Assembly: GCF_028683135.1 (NCBI RefSeq)
Contig: NZ_JAJUBB010000027.1
Coordinates: 1-63,453, forward strand
From: Enterovibrio qingdaonensis
GTDB taxonomy: Bacteria; Pseudomonadota; Gammaproteobacteria; Enterobacterales; Vibrionaceae
Direction of reading: 5' to 3'
DNA length: 63,453 nt
Part shown: positions 29,151-37,323 of the stretch, piece after piece
Numbering within the stretch: position 1 is the stretch's first letter
Layout: each line of letters starts with the position of its first letter
Notes under the pieces: generated by a model
Database searches by the model: none
What the model was told of the DNA's origin: nothing
Seen by the model: the letters and a program-made list of their open reading frames with translations, nothing else
Program-made: the position numbers and the translations under genes

Positions 29151-30707
29151 ATGACTCAGGCCCGCCAACAACAAGAACCAGCACCGCTCAGTAATGCTGA
29201 TTACCTGTGCGATATTCTTCGTGCACCTGTTTATGAAGTGGCTATTGTCAGCCCGCTGCAGGACATGCCGCGAATTTCCCAGCGATTGGGCAATACCATT
29301 CAACTGAAGCGTGAAGATCGCCAGCCGGTGCATTCGTTCAAATTGCGCGGTGCCTATAACATGATGGCTCAGTTGACCGAGACCCAGAAAAAAGCCGGTG
29401 TAATTGCCGCCTCTGCAGGAAACCACGCCCAAGGTGTGGCGATGTCTGGTAGCAAGCTTGGGGTTAGAGCGACCATTGTTATGCCGCGTACAACACCCGA
29501 CATTAAAGTCGCTGCCGTGCGCAGTTTTGGCGGCAATGTGGTGTTGCACGGCAATAACTTTGATGAAGCCAAAGCCCAAGCTGTCGAATTGGCTGAGGAA
29601 CATGGCTATACCTTTGTTCCGCCGTTTGACCACCCTTCGGTGATCGCAGGTCAAGGAACCATTGGTATGGAGATGCTGCAGCAAAATGGTCATCTCGACT
29701 ATATCTTCCTGCCTGTCGGCGGAGGCGGTATCGCTGCAGGTGTTGCGGTTATCGTCAAGCAGCTCATGCCACACGTCAAACTGATTGGCGTTGAAGCAGA
29801 AGACTCTGCCTGCTTGAAAGCGGCGTTAGATGCTGGTGAGCCAGTCACGCTCGACAATGTAGGCACCTTCGCAGATGGCGTCGCGGTTAAACGCATTGGT
29901 GACGAGTCCTTCCGTCTGTGTCAGGCGCATCTCGACGATGTTATTACCGTATCAAGCGATGCTATCTGCGCAGCCGTCAAAGATATCTTTGAAGATACGC
30001 GCGCCATTTCAGAGCCAGCTGGTGCGCTTTCGCTAGCTGGACTGAAAAAATACGTGGATGAACACCAAGTCCAAGGAAAAAACCTTGCCGCTATCCTTTC
30101 CGGTGCTAACACCAACTTCCACAGCTTGAGGTATGTCTCTGAACGGGCAGAGCTCGGTGAAAAACGAGAAGGGCTACTGGCGGTGACGATTCCAGAGCAA
30201 ACGGGCGCATTCTTGGAATTTTGCAAAATTCTTGGCGGCCGTGCGGTCACAGAGTTTAACTACCGTCACAGCGATGATGCGTTAGCCAATATCTTTGTTG
30301 GCGTGCGTTTGCTTAATGGACAAGAAGAGCTTGATGGCATCATCACCGATTTACGTAAAGGCGGCTATCCGGTTGTCGATCTGTCTGATGATGAAATGGC
30401 AAAAGTGCACATTCGCTATATGATTGGCGGACGCCCAACCAAGCCAATGAAAGAGCGCCTATACAGCTTTGAGTTTCCTGAGTATCCGGGAGCCTTGCTG
30501 CGTTTTCTCAATACGTTAGGTACCCATTGGAATATCAGCATCTTTAACTATCGTAACCACGGGGCGGACTATGGTCGCGTGCTATGTGGCTTTGAATTAG
30601 ATGATAAAGATTTGCTGTCCTTCACTGCGCATTTAAGAGAGCTTGGCTATTCATGGAAAGACGAGACCGATAACCCGTCCTATCGCTTCTTCCTTGCTAA
30701 ACCCTGA
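29151..30707 (+). CDS. ilvA: Threonine deaminase (biosynthetic)
   Basis: IlvA converts threonine to 2-oxobutyrate, the committed step to isoleucine, and is inhibited by isoleucine. The 518 aa chain has the PLP-lysine motif SFKLRGAYNMM near residue 63, SAGNHAQGVA near 90 and the glycine loop PVGGGGIAAG near 190. The last 180 residues form two ACT-like regulatory domains (EQTGAFLEF and EYPGALLRF), so this is the allosteric type. It closes the ilv operon at a strong terminator. Confidence 0.97.
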   Translation: MTQARQQQEPAPLSNADYLCDILRAPVYEVAIVSPLQDMPRISQRLGNTIQLKREDRQPVHSFKLRGAYNMMAQLTETQKKAGVIAASAGNHAQGVAMSGSKLGVRATIVMPRTTPDIKVAAVRSFGGNVVLHGNNFDEAKAQAVELAEEHGYTFVPPFDHPSVIAGQGTIGMEMLQQNGHLDYIFLPVGGGGIAAGVAVIVKQLMPHVKLIGVEAEDSACLKAALDAGEPVTLDNVGTFADGVAVKRIGDESFRLCQAHLDDVITVSSDAICAAVKDIFEDTRAISEPAGALSLAGLKKYVDEHQVQGKNLAAILSGANTNFHSLRYVSERAELGEKREGLLAVTIPEQTGAFLEFCKILGGRAVTEFNYRHSDDALANIFVGVRLLNGQEELDGIITDLRKGGYPVVDLSDDEMAKVHIRYMIGGRPTKPMKERLYSFEFPEYPGALLRFLNTLGTHWNISIFNYRNHGADYGRVLCGFELDDKDLLSFTAHLRELGYSWKDETDNPSYRFFLAKP

Positions 30708-30712
30708 TAAAG

Positions 30713-30743
30713 AAAAAGCCCAGCAGTAGCTGGGCTTTTTTTC
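30713..30743. terminator. Terminator after ilvA (bidirectional)
   Basis: AAAAAGCCCAGC (30713-30724) pairs perfectly with GCTGGGCTTTTT (30729-30740) around AGTA. It separates ilvA from the convergent XRE gene, whose stop codon it touches. Confidence 0.92.
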
Positions 30744-31132
30744 TAGAGATTTTCTTCTTTTTTATCTGGCTCTTGCTTGGCGGGCATATTCACCATGTAT
30801 TCGGCAAACAGCAACGCCTGCTCCATCACGAGATCACGCGCCGATTGAGGAAGACTGCTAAACAGTGTTAACAGTCGGTTCAACTCTTCTCGGTGTGTAA
30901 ACGCGATGTCACTTCGTGAGCTTTCGCCGTATAACAACCAATTTAACGGACGACCAGTTACTTCAGCGATCATGACCAGAGATGACACTTTTGGCTCTGT
31001 CTTACCCGATTCAATATCGAGGTAAGTCTGGCGCGCAACACTAAGGTATTTGGCCATCTCTACTTGAGTTATATCGCGATATTCTCTCGCTTCACGGATA
31101 CGCTGAGCAACATGAGCTTTGACAATCAACAT
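30743..31132 (-). CDS. XRE-family transcriptional regulator (copy 1)
   Basis: This 129 aa protein has an N-terminal Cro/CI-type helix-turn-helix (about residues 8-62; recognition-helix region VARQTYLDIESGKTEP) and a helical C-terminal part that may mediate dimerisation. It is a paralogue of the gene at 31362: 45 of the first 70 residues are identical by eye, while the C-termini diverge. Target genes cannot be told. Neither neighbour looks like a toxin, phage gene or restriction gene. A 229 bp gap to copy 2 contains a TATGCACA element also found upstream of copy 2. Confidence 0.88.
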   Translation of the reverse strand: MLIVKAHVAQRIREAREYRDITQVEMAKYLSVARQTYLDIESGKTEPKVSSLVMIAEVTGRPLNWLLYGESSRSDIAFTHREELNRLLTLFSSLPQSARDLVMEQALLFAEYMVNMPAKQEPDKKEENL

Positions 31133-31361
31133 CGCTTATTGCCCCACAACTCGACGTTACATCACCAACTTTCCTTTGTCGGGTCTCGTAACGCGCTTAA
31201 CTGCTAGATCCTGCATTATGCACAGCGTGGTTGCCTTCACATGCAAAGCGTCATTGAATTGTGAAATAAGGCTGGTGTTGCCTAAGCCATATGACAACGT
31301 TAATGTGCAATACCCATTTTCGCAGGCAAGGCTATACTTGGCTCTCCAAGTAAGTGAGTGC

Positions 31362-31733
31362 TCAACCCCGTTGCGCTGGTTTTGAGTAATTCACCAGAAA
31401 TGAAGCCATATTTACACTTTGATTGAGAATTGCCGTTCGTGCTTCATGCGGCAGTTTTGAGAAGTGCTCAAGCAGGCGATTTACGTCCTGTTTGTACTGC
31501 ACATCATGAAGTTCAACGTCTGCATCACCATAAACAAACCACACCAAAGGACGGTCGGTTATTTCGGCAATTTCAGATAGCATACGAACGCGAGGCTCAG
31601 TTTTACCTGTTTCGATGTCTAAATATGTTTGGCGTGCAACTTCGAGAAGTTTCGCCATTTTCACCTGAGTGATACCCTTCCACTCACGTGCTTCTTTGAT
31701 GCGTTTTGCTACTTGTGATTTTGAATCAATCAT
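31362..31733 (-). CDS. XRE-family transcriptional regulator (copy 2)
   Basis: This 123 aa protein has the same layout as its neighbour at 30743: a Cro/CI-like HTH (ITQVKMAKLLEVARQTYLDIE) and a short helical tail. The near-identical recognition helix suggests that both proteins bind similar DNA. There is no strong ribosome-binding site before the ATG (only TTGAAG). The two genes are tandem on the minus strand between the ilv operon and glmS, with 305 bp of A+T-rich DNA upstream. Confidence 0.88.
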   Translation of the reverse strand: MIDSKSQVAKRIKEAREWKGITQVKMAKLLEVARQTYLDIETGKTEPRVRMLSEIAEITDRPLVWFVYGDADVELHDVQYKQDVNRLLEHFSKLPHEARTAILNQSVNMASFLVNYSKPAQRG

Positions 31734-31768
31734 ACTTCAATCCCTACGACATACAGCTTTGATTATTC

Positions 31769-31797
31769 TTGTGCTGTTTTATCGATAATATGCACAA
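31769..31797. promoter_or_regulatory. Possible operator upstream of XRE copy 2
   Basis: TTGTGC (31769-31774) and GCACAA (31792-31797) form an inverted repeat around an A+T-rich core with ATCGAT. The right half contains TATGCACA, which recurs at 31217-31224 upstream of XRE copy 1. Autoregulation is inferred, not shown. Confidence 0.4.
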
Positions 31798-31911
31798 TAC
31801 GCGCCAACTATTTAGACAAAGATATTTCTATTTAAAATCATAAACTTAATAAACAACATCTACAGTGTGTTTATCTTTCTAGGCGTGATGTCTTGTTAAG
31901 AGTGCGAAATG

Positions 31912-31955
31912 ATTTGCAAAATGCAAATGATCGCAAGGTTTGCCAAGTTGCAAAT
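31912..31955. repeat. Inverted and direct repeats of TGCAAAT
   Basis: ATTTGCA (31912-31918) and TGCAAAT (31922-31928) form a perfect inverted repeat around AAA, and TGCAAAT recurs at 31949-31955. The 305 bp between XRE copy 2 and the glmS stop (31734-32038) holds no gene that I can support; this cluster and the operator-like repeat at 31769 are its main features besides the glmS terminator. Confidence 0.5.
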
Positions 31956-31990
31956 AGCAATTTACCGTCAACTTGTATGACTTGAACGAC

Positions 31991-32014
31991 AAAAAAGGGA
32001 CTTAAGCCCCTTTC
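31991..32014 (-). terminator. Terminator of glmS
   Basis: On the minus strand the sequence reads AAAGGGGCTTAAGTCCCTTT followed by a further TTT; the stem has one G:T pair and a short loop. It lies 25 bp downstream of the glmS stop codon. Confidence 0.8.
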
Positions 32015-32038
32015 TTGGTTTGATTACATTGCGCTATA

Positions 32039-33874
32039 TCACTCCACCGTCACGGCTTTCGCGAGGTTTCGAGGCTGATCGACATCCGTACCTTTGATCA
32101 ATGCAACGTGATATGACAATAATTGCATTGGGATTGTATAGAAAATCGGCGCAGTGATGGCATCCACGTGTGGCATGGCGACAATAGACATCCCCGCACT
32201 GTTTTCAAAGCCGGCTTCTTTATCAGCAAACACATAAAGCTGCCCACCACGAGCACGAACTTCTTCAATATTGGATTTCAATTTCTCTAGCAATTCGTTA
32301 TTAGGGGCAATCACGATCACTGGCATGTCTGCGTCAATCAATGCAAGCGGACCATGCTTTAGCTCACCCGCTGCATACGCTTCGGCATGAATGTAGGAAA
32401 TCTCTTTGAGCTTGAGTGCCGATTCCATGGCAATAGGATAAAACTCACCACGCCCCAGAAATAATGCATGGTGTTTGTCAGCAAAATCCTCGGCAAGCTG
32501 CTCAATGTGATTATCCAGTGCGAGAGCCTGCTCAATGTCACTGGGTAGTCGATGCAGAGCCTGAACAATATCGGCTTCTTTCTTATGATCGACGTGACCT
32601 TTGATCTTTCCTACAGCCGTTACTAGCATCAGCAACGCCGCTAATTGCGTGGTAAAGGCTTTGGTGGATGCAACACCGATTTCAGCCCCAGCCCGTGTCA
32701 TAAAGGCCAAATCCGATTCCCTCACGAGCGACGAGCCCGCGACATTACACACCGTCATCGCTGACATAAAGCCGCGCTCTTTCGCCAAACGCAAAGCAGC
32801 GAGAGTATCGGCAGTCTCTCCCGACTGTGAGAGCGTTATGAGTAAGCTATTCGGGCGGGTGACGAATTTGCGGTAACGAAACTCCGATGCAATTTCTACG
32901 TCACAGCTTATCCCAGCAATAGACTCAAACCAGTACTTAGCAACAAAACCGGCATTGTAAGACGTGCCACAAGCGACGATCTGAATGTGCTCTGCTCGCT
33001 GAAGAATATCAGCAGCCCCGTGACCAATGCTGTCTACACGCACAGAATTCAAATCCACACGTCCTTCCAACGTATTGATAATGGCCGAAGGTTGCTCAAA
33101 CACTTCTTTTTGCATGTAGTGACGGAACTGCCCTTTGTCGGCTGCATCGTGCTCAAGTGAGGACTCATGGATTTCTCGCGTAACGGACTCGCCTTGCAAA
33201 TTGCAAATTTTTACGTCTCGACGAGTGATTTCAGCCACATCGCCTTCTTCGAGGAAAATAAAACGGCGTGTTACGGAAAGCAGAGCAAGCTGATCGGAGG
33301 CAAGGAAGTTCTCACCGATACCCAACCCAATAACGAGTGGACTGCCAGAACGTGCTGCAATCAATCTCTCGGGGTCACGGCGGTCCATCACAACGGTGCC
33401 GTAAGCACCGTCTAGTTGGCTGACTGTGCGTTGAAACGCCTGCAGTAGCGAACCACCTTGTGCAAGTTCCCAGTCAACCAAGTGAGCAATAACTTCGGTA
33501 TCTGTCTGCGAAGAAAAAACGTAGCCACGTGCTTGAAGTTGCGCACGTAGTGCTTCGTGGTTCTCAATGATGCCGTTATGAACCACAGCAATATTTTCAC
33601 CCGAAGTGTGTGGATGGGCGTTGGCTTCACTTGGTTCACCGTGTGTCGCCCAACGAGTATGCGCAATGCCTGTTCCACCAGCAATAGGCTGCTCTGCGAG
33701 AGCATCTGAGAGCATTTTTACCTTACCGACACGACGCTCTCTTGTCAGCGTCTTCTCGGAATCAACAATTGCCAATCCCGATGAGTCGTATCCGCGATAC
33801 TCAAGACGACGCAGCCCTTCAAGCAATATCTCCGCAATGTCCCGTTGTGCAACAGCACCCACAATTCCACACAT
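32039..33874 (-). CDS. glmS: Glutamine-fructose-6-phosphate aminotransferase
   Basis: GlmS makes glucosamine-6-phosphate from fructose-6-phosphate and glutamine, the entry step to UDP-GlcNAc, peptidoglycan and LPS. The 611 aa protein starts MCGIVGAV, with Cys2 as the glutaminase nucleophile; the N-terminal domain (1-240) has the HTRWATHG motif near residue 72. Two SIS sugar-binding domains follow, with CGTSYNAG near residue 300 and SQSGETADT near 350, and the end LAKAVTVE is conserved. It is 18 bp downstream of a DeoR-family regulator gene, so both form an operon. Confidence 0.97.
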   Translation of the reverse strand: MCGIVGAVAQRDIAEILLEGLRRLEYRGYDSSGLAIVDSEKTLTRERRVGKVKMLSDALAEQPIAGGTGIAHTRWATHGEPSEANAHPHTSGENIAVVHNGIIENHEALRAQLQARGYVFSSQTDTEVIAHLVDWELAQGGSLLQAFQRTVSQLDGAYGTVVMDRRDPERLIAARSGSPLVIGLGIGENFLASDQLALLSVTRRFIFLEEGDVAEITRRDVKICNLQGESVTREIHESSLEHDAADKGQFRHYMQKEVFEQPSAIINTLEGRVDLNSVRVDSIGHGAADILQRAEHIQIVACGTSYNAGFVAKYWFESIAGISCDVEIASEFRYRKFVTRPNSLLITLSQSGETADTLAALRLAKERGFMSAMTVCNVAGSSLVRESDLAFMTRAGAEIGVASTKAFTTQLAALLMLVTAVGKIKGHVDHKKEADIVQALHRLPSDIEQALALDNHIEQLAEDFADKHHALFLGRGEFYPIAMESALKLKEISYIHAEAYAAGELKHGPLALIDADMPVIVIAPNNELLEKLKSNIEEVRARGGQLYVFADKEAGFENSAGMSIVAMPHVDAITAPIFYTIPMQLLSYHVALIKGTDVDQPRNLAKAVTVE

Positions 33875-33892
33875 AGTTAACCCCAGTCAGTA

Positions 33893-34654
33893 TTAAGGGG
33901 CGCAGATCACCTCTGTGCCCATTTTTTCAATGGCCTGTTTGGTGGTGTCATCGATACAGCTGTCCGTAATAACGGTTGTAATGGCATGCCATGGCAATTC
34001 AAGGTTGGGGATTTTGCGCCCAATCTTGTCCGATTCAATCAGCACGATCACTTCACGGCACACTTCTGACATGACGCGGCTCAAACCGACAATTTCATTG
34101 AATGTCGTTGTGCCGCGCGCAACATCAATACCGTCCGCCCCGATAAAAAGCTGATCAAAGTCGTATGCTCGCAACGCCTGCTCTGCCACTTGTCCCTGAA
34201 AAGCCTCAGAATGCGGATCCCAAGTACCACCCGTCATTAACAACGTCGGTTCGTTTTCCAACTCTTTAATTGCCTGAGCAACATTGAGTGAATTCGTCAT
34301 CACGACCAAACCACGTTTATGGTTTAGCAGTGGAATTAACGCAGCCGTTGTAGAGCCACTGTCCACCACTATTCGATTATGGTCGCGGATCCGACTCACC
34401 GCCATTTTTGCGATCGCTAACTTTTGTTCCGAAACTTTTACCGCACTTTCCGAAACCATCTCGTGAGGAACCGGAACAGCACCGCCATATCGTCGAAGCA
34501 AAATGCCATTTTTCTCAAGCTCAGCAAGGTCTTTACGTATTGTTACTTCTGATGTCTCAAATAAGGATGAGAGTTCATCAACACTGACTTTGCCCTTTTC
34601 CGTCAGCATAGCAACGATAGCATGACGCCTTTGTTGAGTATTACGTTTCGACAT
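33893..34654 (-). CDS. DeoR-family regulator upstream of glmS (GlmR-like)
   Basis: This 253 aa protein has an N-terminal DeoR winged HTH (VDELSSLFETSEVTIRKDLAELEKNGILLRRYGGA, residues about 24-58; I quote the ends only as landmarks) and a DeoR C-terminal sugar-phosphate sensor domain with DSGSTTAAL near residue 98 and FIGADGID near 172. It directly precedes glmS in the same operon, as does the GlmR regulator of Pseudomonas, so control of amino-sugar synthesis in response to a sugar phosphate is a reasonable inference. A palindromic operator candidate lies just upstream. Confidence 0.88.
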   Translation of the reverse strand: MSKRNTQQRRHAIVAMLTEKGKVSVDELSSLFETSEVTIRKDLAELEKNGILLRRYGGAVPVPHEMVSESAVKVSEQKLAIAKMAVSRIRDHNRIVVDSGSTTAALIPLLNHKRGLVVMTNSLNVAQAIKELENEPTLLMTGGTWDPHSEAFQGQVAEQALRAYDFDQLFIGADGIDVARGTTTFNEIVGLSRVMSEVCREVIVLIESDKIGRKIPNLELPWHAITTVITDSCIDDTTKQAIEKMGTEVICAP

Positions 34655-34666
34655 GTAACCACCAAA

Positions 34667-34689
34667 CTTTCGTTTCGAAAGATATTATA
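34667..34689 (-). promoter_or_regulatory. Promoter and candidate operator of the glmR-glmS operon
   Basis: On the minus strand TATAAT (34684-34689) is followed within 2 bp by CTTTCG-AAA-CGAAAG (34667-34681), a perfect inverted repeat. The TTTCG element resembles AgaR/GlpR-type DeoR operators. It lies over the probable start of transcription, 13 bp before the start codon, which suits autorepression. The -35 is weak. Confidence 0.5.
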
Positions 34690-34820
34690 TAAGTTAGCGA
34701 GAGATCAATATTAAAATGCGATCGAAATCACGAAGAGTTGATCCGGTGCACAAAAAGGAATTATACAGAGAATACCGAGAAGGGAAGCAGGAAGCGTGTT
34801 GATTTAAAAAGTACAGATAG

Positions 34821-34849
34821 AAAAAAAGCAGGCTACAAGAGCCTGCTTT
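34821..34849 (-). terminator. Terminator of the tRNA operon
   Basis: On the minus strand AAAGCAGGCT (34840-34849) pairs perfectly with AGCCTGCTTT (34825-34834) around CTTGT, followed by TTTT. It lies 7 bp after the last tRNA gene. Confidence 0.9.
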
Positions 34850-34855
34850 CAATCA

Positions 34856-34940
34856 TGGTGCGGAAGGAGAGACTTGAACTCTCACACCTTGCGGCGCCAG
34901 AACCTAAATCTGGTGCGTCTACCAATTTCGCCACTTCCGC
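34856..34940 (-). tRNA. tRNA-Leu (TAG), copy 1
   Basis: This 85 nt class II tRNA has the acceptor GCGGAAG/CTTCCGC, anticodon stem-loop CCAGA-TTTAGGT-TCTGG with anticodon TAG, a long variable arm and encoded CCA. It is identical to the copy at 35352-35436. It is the last gene of the tRNA operon. Confidence 0.96.
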
Positions 34941-34982
34941 AAATTGTTTTACCTAACCCTCAAAAGAGGCTTAAGTGATGTT

Positions 34983-35069
34983 TGGTGCGAAGGGAGAGAC
35001 TTGAACTCTCACGTCCGTTAGGACACTAACACCTGAAGCTAGCGCGTCTACCAATTCCGCCACCATCGC
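34983..35069 (-). tRNA. tRNA-Leu (CAG)
   Basis: This 87 nt class II tRNA has the anticodon loop TTCAGGT (anticodon CAG) on the stem CTAGC/GTTAG, a long variable arm and encoded CCA. The acceptor arms GCGATGG and CCTTCGC leave a T5:T68 mismatch; the other six pairs are Watson-Crick. Confidence 0.93.
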
Positions 35070-35152
35070 ATTTTTTGCCTGATATTGAGCTTAGCTCGGA
35101 GACACTGGTAAGGTGTCTTATCTAGCAGAAAGTCATGAGACTTTCGAATAAG

Positions 35153-35229
35153 TGGTGGCTACGACGGGATTCGAACCTGTGACCCCATCATTATGAGTGA
35201 TGTGCTCTAACCAACTGAGCTACGTAGCC
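35153..35229 (-). tRNA. Elongator tRNA-Met (CAT)
   Basis: This 77 nt tRNA has acceptor GGCTACG/CGTAGCC, the anticodon stem-loop CATCA-CTCATAA-TGATG and encoded CCA. The base-paired first position and close match to E. coli elongator Met mark it as elongator, not initiator. Confidence 0.95.
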
Positions 35230-35240
35230 AACCTAAAATA

Positions 35241-35315
35241 TGGCTGGGGTACCTGGATTCGAACCAGGGAATGGCGGCATCAAAAGCCGCTGCCTTACCG
35301 CTTGGCGATACCCCA
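35241..35315 (-). tRNA. tRNA-Gln (TTG), copy 1
   Basis: This 75 nt tRNA has anticodon stem-loop GCGGC-TTTTGAT-GCCGC (anticodon TTG), discriminator G and encoded CCA. Its T1:A72 first pair is typical of tRNA-Gln. It is identical to the copy at 35553-35627. Confidence 0.95.
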
Positions 35316-35351
35316 ACAGCAACCACGCTCGAAAGCATGATCTTCAAATAA

Positions 35352-35436
35352 TGGTGCGGAAGGAGAGACTTGAACTCTCACACCTTGCGGCGCCAGAACC
35401 TAAATCTGGTGCGTCTACCAATTTCGCCACTTCCGC
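35352..35436 (-). tRNA. tRNA-Leu (TAG), copy 2
   Basis: This 85 nt gene has exactly the same sequence as the tRNA-Leu (TAG) at 34856-34940, including the long variable arm and the encoded CCA. Confidence 0.96.
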
Positions 35437-35471
35437 ATCTAATTGTTATCTCAACCTTAAAAAGGAGGAGA

Positions 35472-35548
35472 TGGCGCGACCGGGAGGATTCGAACCTCCG
35501 ACCGCCTGGTTCGTAGCCAGGTACTCTATCCAGCTGAGCTACGGTCGC
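35472..35548 (-). tRNA. tRNA-Arg (ACG)
   Basis: This 77 nt tRNA has acceptor GCGACCG/CGGTCGC, anticodon stem-loop CCTGG-CTACGAA-CCAGG (anticodon ACG, expected to be edited to ICG) and encoded CCA. Confidence 0.95.
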
Positions 35549-35552
35549 GTTC

Positions 35553-35627
35553 TGGCTGGGGTACCTGGATTCGAACCAGGGAATGGCGGCATCAAAAGCC
35601 GCTGCCTTACCGCTTGGCGATACCCCA
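35553..35627 (-). tRNA. tRNA-Gln (TTG), copy 2
   Basis: This is the first gene of the operon, identical to the Gln gene at 35241-35315. Its 5' end lies about 12 bp from the -10 element of the tRNA promoter. Confidence 0.95.
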
Positions 35628-35639
35628 ACAGAGGCGCGT

Positions 35640-35668
35640 ATAATATTGCGGATTAGGTAGGCCGTCAA
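35640..35668 (-). promoter_or_regulatory. Promoter of the seven-gene tRNA operon
   Basis: On the minus strand TTGACG (35663-35668), a 17 bp spacer and TATTAT (35640-35645) are followed by ACGCGCC, a G+C-rich discriminator typical of stringently controlled stable-RNA promoters. Confidence 0.85.
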
Positions 35669-35708
35669 CCCCCATTTTTCTGTTTGCTGATGTTTTGAGC
35701 TAAAAATG

Positions 35709-35736
35709 AAAAAACACCGCTTTTGCGGTGTTTTTT
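35709..35736. terminator. Terminator of glmU
   Basis: AAAAAACACCGC (35709-35720) pairs perfectly with GCGGTGTTTTTT (35725-35736) around TTTT. It lies 16 bp after the glmU stop codon on the minus strand and separates glmU from the tRNA operon. Confidence 0.92.
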
Positions 35737-35751
35737 CTTCAAAATTGGCGA

Positions 35752-37113
35752 TTATTTGTTCTTGGTTGGACGTTGCCAGCCATCAAGGGTACGCGCTTTG
35801 GCACGTGTGATGATGAGTTGGTCTTCACCCACGTTGGTCGTAACCGTCGTGCCAGCACCTACCGTCGCCCCTTTTTTAATGGTCACAGGTGCCACAAGCT
35901 GGCTGTCAGAGCCAATAAATACGTCATCTTCGATGATGGTCTTGTGTTTATTCGCGCCATCATAGTTACAAGTAATAGTACCCGCACCAATATTTACGCG
36001 ATCGCCAATCTCAGCATCACCCAAGTAGGTCAGGTGATTTGCCTTAGAGCCTTGCCCTAAACGTGCGTTTTTAACTTCCACGAAGTTACCCACGTGAGAA
36101 TCACCCACCAGCTCCGCACCTGGACGTAGACGAGTAAACGGTCCAACCGTGCAGTCTTCTCCAACAGATGCACCTTCAATAACACTATAAGGACGCACAA
36201 TCGTGTTGTCGTCAATCTCACAGTCTTTCAGCACACAACCCGCACCGATGACGACATTGTCGCCCAGCGTCACTGAGCCTTCGATAACCACGTTAACGTC
36301 TATTTCAACGTCTGTGCCGCACTGCAACTGACCACGAAGGTCAAAACGCGCAGGGTCACGCAGCATCACGCCGCTTTCCAGAAGCTTTTCAGCTTGCGCC
36401 GCTTGATAAGCACGCTCCAAGCGCGCCAATTGAATGCGATTGTTGACGCCTTCTACTTCAATGGCACTTTCAGGGTGAACCGCTTCTACTGCACGGCCTT
36501 CTGCGTGCGCAATCGCAATCACATCTGTTAGGTAGTATTCACCTTGTGCGTTTTCATTTTTAAGCGCAGACAGCCAGCGACGCAGATCACGGCCTGTTGC
36601 CACCATCACACCGGTGTTGATTTCTTTAATCAGCTTTTGCTCTTGTGACGCATCTTTGTCTTCAACGATTGCCACAACAGGGCCATTGCGGCGAACAATA
36701 CGGCCGTAACCTGCAGGGTTGTCTAATACCACGGTCAACAACGCAATACCGTCAACCGGTTGAGCATCCAGCAAGTTCTCAATGGTTTGTTCAGAAATAA
36801 GTGGAACATCCCCATAAAGAATCAATACTTGCTCTTCGTCGTGAAACTCAGGTGCTGCTTGTGCTACAGCGTGACCCGTTCCCAACTGCTCTGCCTGAAG
36901 CACCCACTGAACAGGCTCTTCTGCCAGTGCTGCTTTCATTGCTTCACCGCCATGGCCATAAACCAGATGAAGGTTTTGAGCCCCCAACGAGGTGCATGTA
37001 TCAATCACATGCTTGACCATTGGCTTACCCGCCAGGGTATGAAGAACTTTTGGCAGATTGGAATACATACGGGTCCCTTTACCCGCAGCCAGAATCACAG
37101 CACTGAAACTCAT
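35752..37113 (-). CDS. glmU: Bifunctional GlcNAc-1-P uridyltransferase / GlcN-1-P acetyltransferase
   Basis: GlmU acetylates glucosamine-1-P and transfers UMP to yield UDP-GlcNAc. The 453 aa chain has the pyrophosphorylase motif [18 protein letters not shown] at residues 7-24, YGDVPL near 103, and a C-terminal left-handed beta-helix (about 250-440) with [20 protein letters not shown] near 365. The ATG at 37113 follows AAGGATG. Unlike in E. coli it is not next to glmS; a tRNA operon and a regulator lie between. Confidence 0.97.
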   Translation of the reverse strand: MSFSAVILAAGKGTRMYSNLPKVLHTLAGKPMVKHVIDTCTSLGAQNLHLVYGHGGEAMKAALAEEPVQWVLQAEQLGTGHAVAQAAPEFHDEEQVLILYGDVPLISEQTIENLLDAQPVDGIALLTVVLDNPAGYGRIVRRNGPVVAIVEDKDASQEQKLIKEINTGVMVATGRDLRRWLSALKNENAQGEYYLTDVIAIAHAEGRAVEAVHPESAIEVEGVNNRIQLARLERAYQAAQAEKLLESGVMLRDPARFDLRGQLQCGTDVEIDVNVVIEGSVTLGDNVVIGAGCVLKDCEIDDNTIVRPYSVIEGASVGEDCTVGPFTRLRPGAELVGDSHVGNFVEVKNARLGQGSKANHLTYLGDAEIGDRVNIGAGTITCNYDGANKHKTIIEDDVFIGSDSQLVAPVTIKKGATVGAGTTVTTNVGEDQLIITRAKARTLDGWQRPTKNK

Positions 37114-37271
37114 GAAGTCGACATCCTTTGTATCTAGATTACACGTCAAATTATTGGCTATTATTGTAGCCTTTTCCCTACCTAAACGGGATAACTCATT
37201 AAAGAAAATTGAAATTTACCGACACACTATCGGAGTTAATAGACACTTTTTCTTGAGTAATCTGCAAATAT

Positions 37272-37300
37272 AAAAAAGGCGACCTTATTAGGTCGCCTTT
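37272..37300 (-). terminator. Terminator of the atp operon
   Basis: On the minus strand AAAGGCGACCT pairs with AGGTCGCCTTT around AATA, followed by TTTATA. It lies 23 bp downstream of the atpC stop codon. Confidence 0.9.
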
Positions 37301-37323
37301 CAGCTTTTGGTGCGTTACCGGAT

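Noticed and set aside
31119-31385. Plus-strand 88-codon ORF between the XRE genes
   Set aside because: It overlaps both XRE genes, is rich in Cys and Arg with rare codons, and lacks a ribosome-binding site.
33875-33892. glmS ribozyme or riboswitch before glmS
   Set aside because: The gap to the upstream regulator gene is only 18 bp, too short for the ribozyme, which is also typical of Firmicutes.
35240-35656. Plus-strand 138-codon ORF reading [13 protein letters not shown]..., and similar ORFs at 34738-34956 and 35378-35668
   Set aside because: They are antisense or out-of-frame readings of the tRNA genes. Peptides such as [27 protein letters not shown] strings are well-known false annotations.
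35723-36060. Plus-strand ORFs opposite the 3' end of glmU
   Set aside because: They are antisense frames over the repetitive beta-helix coding region of glmU.
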